Assembly: GCA_003506995.1 (NCBI GenBank) | Contig: DNXB01000225.1 | Location: 1,529-24,028 of the forward strand | Origin: Verrucomicrobiales bacterium | Lineage (GTDB): Bacteria > Verrucomicrobiota > Verrucomicrobiia > Verrucomicrobiales > Verrucomicrobiaceae | DNA length: 22,500 bases | Direction of reading: 5' to 3' | Part shown: in pieces, positions 8,289 to 13,901 of the stretch | Position numbering within the stretch: the stretch's first letter is position 1 | Layout: each line of letters starts with the position of its first letter | Translations under genes and position numbers: made by a program | The notes under the pieces: model-generated | The model's input: the letters and a program-made list of their open reading frames with translations, nothing else | Told to the model about the DNA's origin: nothing | The model's database searches: none

Positions 8289-8495
8289 ATGAAGGACCGC
8301 ATTCCCAACAACACCGATGCCTGGAGCCTGACGCTCAAACGTCTCGGCCCGGCAGGAAAACTGCGTGCCGCTCAGCGCCTCTATTTTTCCGCTCGACGCC
8401 TCAAAGAAGCGTCCATCCGTGCCAAGCATCACACCTGGAACGACTCGCAGGTCAAACAAGCCCTCAACGAAGCCTTCTGGAATGCCCGAGACTGA
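8289..8495 (+). CDS. Small helical protein paired with a nucleotidyltransferase (module remnant)
   Basis: About 68 residues, rich in charge and predicted helical, ending in a segment with RLYFSARRLKEASIRAKHH and VKQALNEAFWNARD. From memory, small proteins with a 'LR..HP.W....V......F..AR' ending are commonly encoded just before minimal nucleotidyltransferases, and here the 14-bp overlap with the next frame (8482-8495) fits that arrangement. The start is uncertain: ATG at 8289 has no clear ribosome site, and ATG at 8199 would overlap the divergent NlpC-like gene. Because its partner is truncated, it is probably a leftover. Confidence 0.5.
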   Translation: MKDRIPNNTDAWSLTLKRLGPAGKLRAAQRLYFSARRLKEASIRAKHHTWNDSQVKQALNEAFWNARD

Positions 8496-8613
8496 TCTGG
8501 TGCTGCTTTTCACTCGTCCGCTGGAGCGTGCCGGACTGAGATACTTCATCACCGGCAGCATCGCCGGGATGAACGATCTCTGGAGAGGCTTTAACGCCTG
8601 GCGATCCTTCTGA
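8482..8613 (+). pseudogene. Truncated nucleotidyltransferase, N-terminal 30 residues only
   Basis: The frame starts MPETDLVLLFTRPLERAGLR and continues YFITGSIAG, which matches my memory of the beginning of minimal nucleotidyltransferases (PLE.AGL.Y..TGS.A...YGEPR.T.DVD). It leaves the family right after GSIAG, at about position 8571, before the catalytic DxD. A further 14 unrelated residues (MNDLWRGFNAWRSF) lead to the stop at 8613. The 14-bp overlap with the upstream small gene is intact, so the break lies on the 3' side and removed most of the gene. The next gene ends 29 bp further on. Confidence 0.55.
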
Positions 8614-8642
8614 TGCCTGAGCATGCGCTTGGCCCACCCTCT

Positions 8643-9719
8643 TCACCGCACTTTCTCCCAGTCAAACTCCAGCCGGATGATGTCCGGCACTTTCTGCGCG
8701 CCGCTTTTATAAGTGATGACATGGAAGCCCGTGCGCCCGTCGCGCTCCGTCCAATACGGCTGCGCGTAGTAACCATCCGCCACCGGTTGCTTCTCCGCAT
8801 TGTCCAAAACCACATGCCGTGTGATCGCGAGCGTCTGCGGATCAAACTTGAACAGGGCAAGCTGCATCACGCCCTTCTCGATCCAGTTCCGTCCCAGCAG
8901 GTAAAAGCCGCCGTCACGCTGAAACAAACGTGGTCGGCCAATGTGCGAGGTGATGGCTTCATTCGCAGCAGTCAGATCGGTCTTCTCGATCAGCTTGAAC
9001 TCCGCGTCCGTGCGCAGCAGCCACTCGCGATTGTCGTAACCTCGCGCCGTGACGATGAAGCCATCGCCATGCGCCATGAACGCGCTCTCATTGATCGGCG
9101 CACCGCCGAGTTCGTTCGTGATGCTGCGGACGAAGCGCCAGGTCAGGCCGTTGTCATCGCTGCGGATCACATCCACGGAGCCCGGCTGGCTCTTCGTCTT
9201 GTAAACGAGCTTCCCGCCCGTGAGATTCGCAAAGGTCATCACCAGCATCCACGTCGTCTGGCCCCGAGTGATCGAGTCAAACGCATAGCCATACTCCACG
9301 CCATCGATCACGCCCGCCCGCTGCACCGGCCCGAAGGTCTTGCCGCCGTTGCTGGACCTCACCACGGCCAATCCCGTCCGCAGCGAGCCCTGCGCTGCCT
9401 GCGCGTCGATGTAGTTCGCCACGTCCCCGTTCCCAAACCGCACCCACTCGCCCATCTGCATGATCTCGCCCTCCACTGCCGCCAGCGTGCCCGTGGCGAG
9501 CACTTTGCCAGAGGCCTTGTCCAGCCTCAGCAGCTCCTGCGTCGCTCCCGCATCCGCCGCGTGCGCTTTCCCGCGCTTGAAGCACACCAGCACCTCATCC
9601 CCCAGCTCGATCACCGCCGGAAAGGCCAGATAGTCGTCATCCGAGACCAGGGTGTGAATCTCCTGCGCAGGGAGGAGCGAAGCAAACAGAGCAAAAGCCG
9701 AGATGAAAAGACGTGACAT
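8643..9719 (-). CDS. Secreted sialidase-like BNR/Asp-box beta-propeller protein
   Basis: A 358-residue exported protein. Residues 1-19 form a signal peptide (ISAFALFASLLPAQ). Two Asp-box repeats of the S-x-D-x-G-x-T-W type are visible: SSNGGKTF at 122-129 and SDDNGLTW at 187-194, each followed by a strand. This fits a six-bladed propeller of the sialidase superfamily. The position that normally holds the arginine of the FRIP motif reads AFPAV, so true sialidase activity is doubtful; glycan binding or another exo-hydrolase role is possible. The ATG at 9719 directly precedes the signal peptide, with only a weak ribosome site. It lies between a broken and an intact nucleotidyltransferase module, with 143 bp of DNA upstream in which I recognise nothing. 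Confidence 0.75.
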   Translation of the reverse strand: MSRLFISAFALFASLLPAQEIHTLVSDDDYLAFPAVIELGDEVLVCFKRGKAHAADAGATQELLRLDKASGKVLATGTLAAVEGEIMQMGEWVRFGNGDVANYIDAQAAQGSLRTGLAVVRSSNGGKTFGPVQRAGVIDGVEYGYAFDSITRGQTTWMLVMTFANLTGGKLVYKTKSQPGSVDVIRSDDNGLTWRFVRSITNELGGAPINESAFMAHGDGFIVTARGYDNREWLLRTDAEFKLIEKTDLTAANEAITSHIGRPRLFQRDGGFYLLGRNWIEKGVMQLALFKFDPQTLAITRHVVLDNAEKQPVADGYYAQPYWTERDGRTGFHVITYKSGAQKVPDIIRLEFDWEKVR

Positions 9720-9862
9720 GACCGGCCATCAAACGTCCCCAGTTTGCCCGTCCGTGCATCCACGCTGGAGATCAGCTCCAGAGGATCAAATTCGAACGAG
9801 GCAAAGGAACCTGATCCGCGACGAGACGCAGTCGCTTGGATGCTGCCAATTGGTTTGTGGAC

Positions 9863-10603
9863 TCACTGTCTCCGTAGTCGCTCCAAGTCACGCTTCAAAG
9901 GCAGCCAATAAGCCTGATCTTGGAGCCGTTCCTGACGCTCTTCATCTTCCATTGCCGATGTGAGGAGATCGAAATCACCCGAGATCGCGTGACGGATCAG
10001 GCTCCGGCTTGCTGTTTCTTCCTCGGCAAGTGCCGGGTAGGCCGAGGCGAGATCACGCAGCAGTTCGGGCGTGCGAAGTTCTTGGAACCAGAACGTGAGC
10101 TGCTCGGGGCTTGGATCGGCTCGATTGGCAAAGAAGTTGGCTTCCACCAAGCGACGAATCATCGGCCAGTCTTTGTCGCGCTGGGTTTTCTTGGCCTGCA
10201 CGAGATCGCTCAAGGAAAGGAGATCGCACAGGGTGCCATCGTCCATCACCAGCGTGGTGCGCCGTTCCCAGAGCGTGGGAAAGTCCGTCACGCCTCTCAT
10301 GCGGGACATCACGTCCACCCTCATGCCTGCGGCTTCGGGGTGACGGCAGCGAAAATGCACCGCGTGACCCGCATTGAGGTGCTGGAGCAAAAAAGGCGGC
10401 ACGGCGATGACCTCGGCTTCGAGGGCCTGCATGGCCTTCGTGAGCCGTTCGGCGTTTTCCTCGCTGGCGAGGATCGCCAGATCGGTATCACGGCTAAACT
10501 CCGCTGCGCCGTATAACACGCAGGCCTGGCCGCCCATGAGCAGGCATTGGACCTGGTGCTCGCGCATCGAAGAAAGGACTTTGCGTATCGGGTTCGGGAT
10601 CAA
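9863..10603 (-). CDS. Minimal nucleotidyltransferase-like protein
   Basis: A protein of about 246 residues with the polymerase-beta-type nucleotidyltransferase start: MGGQACVLYG (G24-G25), then SRDTDLAI with the metal-binding pair D39 and D41, and a later acid in MRVDVMS. The rest is helical. Related proteins occur in toxin-antitoxin and abortive-infection settings, where some modify tRNA or protein; a role here is inferred. The start is a choice. TTG at 10603 has GGAGG 5 nt upstream; TTG at 10621 is the longest frame; ATG at 10567 lacks a ribosome site. Under any choice the N-terminal coding region overlaps the upstream small gene in another frame. Confidence 0.72.
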   Translation of the reverse strand: MIPNPIRKVLSSMREHQVQCLLMGGQACVLYGAAEFSRDTDLAILASEENAERLTKAMQALEAEVIAVPPFLLQHLNAGHAVHFRCRHPEAAGMRVDVMSRMRGVTDFPTLWERRTTLVMDDGTLCDLLSLSDLVQAKKTQRDKDWPMIRRLVEANFFANRADPSPEQLTFWFQELRTPELLRDLASAYPALAEEETASRSLIRHAISGDFDLLTSAMEDEERQERLQDQAYWLPLKRDLERLRRQ

Positions 10604-10724
10604 GGGAGCCTCCAAGTGCAAGGTAAGTCTGCCAGAGACGCGAGGTCTCTGTCCAGCGTTGAGCTGGAGTCAGCCGATACCACTCGGCCCACTCCTCGCC
10701 CACCAGTTCTTCTGCGCTGATCAT
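10494..10724 (-). CDS. Small protein overlapping the nucleotidyltransferase gene
   Basis: Seventy-six residues from ATG 10724 (MISAEELVGEEWAEWYRLTP, then AQRWTETSRLWQTYLALGGS). The N-terminal 35 residues are a plausible helix; then comes SLDPEPDTQSPFF, and a basic tail ending GRPGLRVIRRSGV. The last 110 bp or more also encode the N-terminus and GGQA motif of the nucleotidyltransferase in a different frame. I recall similar small proteins with the same ending encoded before nucleotidyltransferases, which suggests a real partner, but part of the resemblance could come from the overlapped, conserved motif. No clear ribosome site precedes the ATG. Confidence 0.5.
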   Translation of the reverse strand: MISAEELVGEEWAEWYRLTPAQRWTETSRLWQTYLALGGSLDPEPDTQSPFFDARAPGPMPAHGRPGLRVIRRSGV

Positions 10725-10802
10725 GGTGGGGAGTTTAGGCGTCTGTTGAAGGTTCTTCAACCCGTCACTTGAGGGCGGCAAAGGGGAGAGATCGACAGTA
10801 TT

Positions 10803-10843
10803 GGGGGGAATGATGTGCAATCTGTCAATTTTTGACGCCCCCC
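10803..10843. promoter_or_regulatory. Nested inverted repeats between the DUF4209 and small-protein genes
   Basis: The 156-bp gap holds GGGGGG (10803-10808) facing CCCCCC (10838-10843). Nested inside is GTCAA-TTT-TTGAC at 10824-10836. On the minus strand TTGACA (10823-10828) would be a consensus -35 element for the small-protein/nucleotidyltransferase pair, but no good -10 follows at 17 nt. It may be a promoter with an operator, or a weak transcript-end hairpin for the DUF4209 gene. Confidence 0.35.
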
Positions 10844-10880
10844 GTTTTACCACTCAATCCAGTCCCGGTATTCAACAGGT

Positions 10881-12731
10881 TCATGACTCATTTTGTTCTT
10901 TGGGGCTTTGCGTGAGCTGATACCCCATCCAGCAAAGCCGCAGGACGAGCCACCAGAGATAGACAGAAGCAGATTGATAGAAAGCTCCTTCTGGCATCAG
11001 ACCGTGAGCGGACTCATTCCGCATATTGTGCCCGAAGCGCTCAATGAGAATTCCTCGGAGATCGAATGTAATGTCAGGGCCGAAAATATTCTCCATCTCG
11101 GGCATCCACAGGAGTTGGTTCAGGTCTCGTTCCTGTTGGATGCCCTCTGCGTCGAGGGTGGAAGTTACCACGCCATTATGCTGCATGACTTCTCGAATCG
11201 ACGCTTCAATCTGTGGGATTAGAAAATGCATTGCGACTAGCCAATCGCCAAAGAAGCCAGCCTGCAAACCGCGCACATACATTCCTTCATGGCCCGATGG
11301 GATGAATGGATTGTCTTCAACGATGAAGAATAGATCTCGTCGACGTATGCCGTGCTGATCAAAAATGGCGTGACGGGCAGGCTCAATCTTCCAAACAACT
11401 TGAATTTGCCACTCAGTCTCGCGAGCGATTTGCACCATTTTCTTCCGCATCACCTCCTCTTGATCTTCGGCAGAACCCAGGCCAACCGGCGGCAGCTTGT
11501 CTGCGATTTTGCCTGAGTAGTCCACGGCATTCACACCCACGATCTTGTCCCAAATGAAGTCTTCGGACTGGCTCTCTGTCTGTTTGCGGAGATTGGCGAC
11601 GCTTGTTGGTTTGGTGATATGCACGAGCCTTGTCAGTGCCTCCGCAAAGGTTCGCCCCTGCACATGGGCCACTGCTGCTTCTTGCGTTTGCTGCTCTGCC
11701 TCACGAAAACCTGGAATCTGATCAACATCAAAATCCAGCGGCCCCATCTCGCTGAGCGCCTGCTTCTGTAGTTCGAGAAAGCGTAAATGAATCTCCCTGA
11801 TTCTGGAGGGAGCGGCTTTCGCTCGCCGCAACTCTTCAACAGCTTTCCCCATCCAGAATGCAGCATTCCCATAGCCAAGTTTTTTGTCTTTTAGGCTTTT
11901 CTCGGCCGCTGCAATCGTGCCTTCAGCGGCAGCGAGTTCGCACCGCTCAGCATCAACCTCGCTCTTCATTTTCCGATGCCATCGCGCTGCGAGCATCCAG
12001 TATCTGTGCGAGAATTCTGATTCCGCTTCTGCTGCATAGTCTGAAGCGAGACGCTCTGATAGCACAGCATAACCTGCTGAATTTGGCGCGCCGTGATTCA
12101 AGACCACCTCCATCAATCGATGGCACAGCAATCCGGACTTTAAATTGCTCTCAAACTCTTTAATGGCGGCCTCAATTGCGGCGATCACATCCTGATGCAG
12201 ACTCTTGCCGAACCCAAGCTTGGCTGAAAGTTGAGCGGCGCGTTCCAATCGATCTGCATATGGAGGCCAGAGGTCATCAGTCTTATGCAGGTTGGCGGAA
12301 TCAAGGAATGCCTCCACTGCTATCTGCGCAGCTTTGTGATCTTTTGTAGTCTCCCACAAGACATCACCAACGCGAGCGCGGTATTCAGGGTCGGCGATTT
12401 CCTCCAGTGTAGCTTTCAACGCGGCCAAATCGCTATTGCTGAGGTCTTCTGCCATCAGCGATCTCTGACCTTCGAAGTTGCTCCACATTGGGCCATACGG
12501 GTTTCCTTTTGCATCATAATTTGGGTGGAACGAAGCAACGACATAAAGAAGCTCATAGACTCGGCGGCCTAGATCGTCGCTCGCCAGCTCACACTCTTTC
12601 CCTGCGGCAACAAATACTTCATAATAGCTCCTACATTCTCTTTGTGGATGTTTGGCCAAACGTTGTTGCCAGTCGTATCGACGAATGTCGTCTGCGGATA
12701 CGGCGAATCGAGATACGGGTTGATCACTCAT
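10881..12731 (-). CDS. DUF4209-family protein with HEPN-like RNxxAH motif
   Basis: A 616-residue soluble protein. The N-terminal two thirds are helical and rich in acidic and basic residues without a named domain. The C-terminal part matches my memory of DUF4209: NPFIPSGHEGMYVRGLQAGFFGD..AMHFLIPQIEASIR, then LLWMP and finally NMRNESAHGLM. In that last segment R571 and H576 are spaced R-x4-H, as in HEPN ribonucleases. RNase activity is an inference from this motif. ATG 12731 is preferred over the upstream ATG 12770, which would overlap the yhcG-like gene; 14 bp then separate the two genes. The coding sequence is visibly AT-richer than the flanking genes, a sign of transfer. Its position next to a YhcG-type gene and a nucleotidyltransferase suggests a defence-island setting. 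Confidence 0.7.
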   Translation of the reverse strand: MSDQPVSRFAVSADDIRRYDWQQRLAKHPQRECRSYYEVFVAAGKECELASDDLGRRVYELLYVVASFHPNYDAKGNPYGPMWSNFEGQRSLMAEDLSNSDLAALKATLEEIADPEYRARVGDVLWETTKDHKAAQIAVEAFLDSANLHKTDDLWPPYADRLERAAQLSAKLGFGKSLHQDVIAAIEAAIKEFESNLKSGLLCHRLMEVVLNHGAPNSAGYAVLSERLASDYAAEAESEFSHRYWMLAARWHRKMKSEVDAERCELAAAEGTIAAAEKSLKDKKLGYGNAAFWMGKAVEELRRAKAAPSRIREIHLRFLELQKQALSEMGPLDFDVDQIPGFREAEQQTQEAAVAHVQGRTFAEALTRLVHITKPTSVANLRKQTESQSEDFIWDKIVGVNAVDYSGKIADKLPPVGLGSAEDQEEVMRKKMVQIARETEWQIQVVWKIEPARHAIFDQHGIRRRDLFFIVEDNPFIPSGHEGMYVRGLQAGFFGDWLVAMHFLIPQIEASIREVMQHNGVVTSTLDAEGIQQERDLNQLLWMPEMENIFGPDITFDLRGILIERFGHNMRNESAHGLMPEGAFYQSASVYLWWLVLRLCWMGYQLTQSPKEQNES

Positions 12732-12745
12732 TTCTGATTTTGATT

Positions 12746-13837
12746 TTATCTCGCCACCGCAGCACTCCACTCCTCCAGCTTTTGCTTCAAGAGTTCCTTC
12801 GACGGCAGGTAGAGCTGATACTCTTTCGCGTGGATGTTGGCGTCTTTCGGCAGGGTGAGTTCGACGACGGTCTTTTTGGCGGATTTGCAGAGGAGGAGGC
12901 CGATGGTGGGGTTTTCATCGGGGAGCTTCACCTCGCGGTCGTAGTAATATGAGTGTTCTTCAAGGCCGAGGAACTTGAGCACGAGCGGCTCCTTCAGCAA
13001 ATCCTCCGGCCTGACGATGACCTGGCCTTCCTTAGCGAGCTTGCGGATGCCTGCCTTGTCCCGGCTGAGGGCCAGGCGCTCGTAAAGGCAGGAGGCTTTC
13101 TGGCGCTTCAGCTCCGGCACGGACCAACCGGCGTTCGTGGCCTCGATCTCGTAGAAGCTGCGTTCGTCCGGGTCTCTGATGGTGAGGAGCAGGACGTAGT
13201 GGGTCCAGCTCAGGGTGAAGGGAGATTTGCCAATAGCCTGCTGGCGAATTTGAGCCGAAATCAATTTTTCAGCAGGCTGCTGAAGAATCACCAATTGCCC
13301 AGACGGCGTCTGGGGAATCTCTGTTGCGGTCAATTTTCCAGTAGGCTGCTGGAAAATCTTTGCTGCTCTCGATTTCGCAACTGGCTGCTGCGAAATTGCC
13401 AATTCGTCAGGAGCCTGCTGACCTTTTTGGACGGACTTCGATTTCCCAGCAGGGTGTTGGGAAATCTCAGGGCTTTCCAATTTTTCAGTAGGCTGCTGAA
13501 AAATCTGGACCCTCTCCTGCCAAACGAGAAAGAACCGTCGCATGTGAGACAGATTTACTGGTGAGAATCCTCTCCCAAACTCCTCCGTCAGCCTCGCGGA
13601 AAGCTCCTTGAGCAGCTCGGAGCCATACGCCGCACGCTTCGCGCCTTTTTGCTCGTGCTCGACGATGCGGCGGCCGATTTCGAAGTTGGTCATCACCTGG
13701 AAGGTGTCCACGACGGTGGCGACACCGCGCCGGGCGCTCTGGATGAGCTGGCGGACCTCGGTGAGCAGGCCACTGAGGCTGTCTGGTTTGGTTTTGGCCG
13801 TGGTGAGCGATTTCTTGGAGGCGGACGGCTTCTTCAT
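12746..13837 (-). CDS. YhcG/DUF1016-family protein lacking the PDDEXK catalytic core, with repeat-expanded linker
   Basis: The 363-residue protein has the DUF1016 N-terminal helices (residues 20-110, FEIGRRIVEHEQKGAKRAAYG...FSPVNLSHMRRFF). A repeat region at 112-205 follows, then FTLSWTHYVLLLTIRDPDERSFYEIEA and LKRQKASCLYERLALS. It should then enter the nuclease domain. Instead LVLKFLGLEEH (to about 295) is followed directly by YYYDREVKLPDENPTIGLLLCKS. Family members have roughly 100 residues between these points, including the LE..L..FLLELG.GF stretch, the catalytic Asp of the IDLVFYH segment and the ELK motif. All are missing, in frame. Related YhcG proteins are putative nucleases; this one should be catalytically dead. 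The residual total length is near normal only because of the repeats. The DUF4209 gene follows after 14 bp. Confidence 0.85.
   Translation of the reverse strand: MKKPSASKKSLTTAKTKPDSLSGLLTEVRQLIQSARRGVATVVDTFQVMTNFEIGRRIVEHEQKGAKRAAYGSELLKELSARLTEEFGRGFSPVNLSHMRRFFLVWQERVQIFQQPTEKLESPEISQHPAGKSKSVQKGQQAPDELAISQQPVAKSRAAKIFQQPTGKLTATEIPQTPSGQLVILQQPAEKLISAQIRQQAIGKSPFTLSWTHYVLLLTIRDPDERSFYEIEATNAGWSVPELKRQKASCLYERLALSRDKAGIRKLAKEGQVIVRPEDLLKEPLVLKFLGLEEHSYYYDREVKLPDENPTIGLLLCKSAKKTVVELTLPKDANIHAKEYQLYLPSKELLKQKLEEWSAAVAR
13225..13504. repeat. Array of eight hairpin repeats inside the yhcG-like gene
   Basis: Eight 25-bp units begin at 13225, 13264, 13294, 13333, 13372, 13402, 13441 and 13480, so the period is 39 or 30 bp, always a multiple of three. 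Each unit is a 9-nt arm, a 7-nt loop and a 9-nt arm. Loops resemble YAGGCTG in most units. Arms differ between units but stay complementary, for example ATTTTTCAG/CTGAAAAAT at 13480, ATTTTCCAG/CTGGAAAAT at 13333 and ATTTCGCAA/CTGCGAAAT at 13372. By hand count 63 of 72 arm positions pair. On the coding strand each unit encodes about I-x-Q-Q-P-x-x-K. Confidence 0.9.
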
Positions 13838-13901
13838 AAGACAGCACGGAGCTTGGTCAGCACCGCAGGGCATTGCAACGGGCAGTTTCAGCCACACGGC
13901 C

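Noticed and set aside
8613..9716. Plus-strand open frame of 367 codons opposite the BNR gene
   Set aside because: It mirrors the sialidase-like gene; the predicted protein is Arg/His/Leu rich and lacks domain motifs or a ribosome site.
8643..9719. True exo-alpha-sialidase
   Set aside because: Asp boxes are present but the FRIP arginine position is replaced (AFPAV), so only 'sialidase-like' is supported.
9720..9862. Gene remnant between the BNR and nucleotidyltransferase genes
   Set aside because: One minus-strand frame stays open for about 40 codons but shows no family I recognise and no start; left as unexplained intergenic DNA.
10803..10843. Rho-independent terminator of the DUF4209 gene
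   Set aside because: The G6/C6 arms are about 29 nt apart and no U-tract follows in the minus-strand direction.
13225..13504. CRISPR-like array
   Set aside because: The 30/39-bp periodic units looked like repeats and spacers, but the region is an open coding frame, the 'repeats' differ in their stems, the spacers are only 5 or 14 nt, and no cas genes are present.
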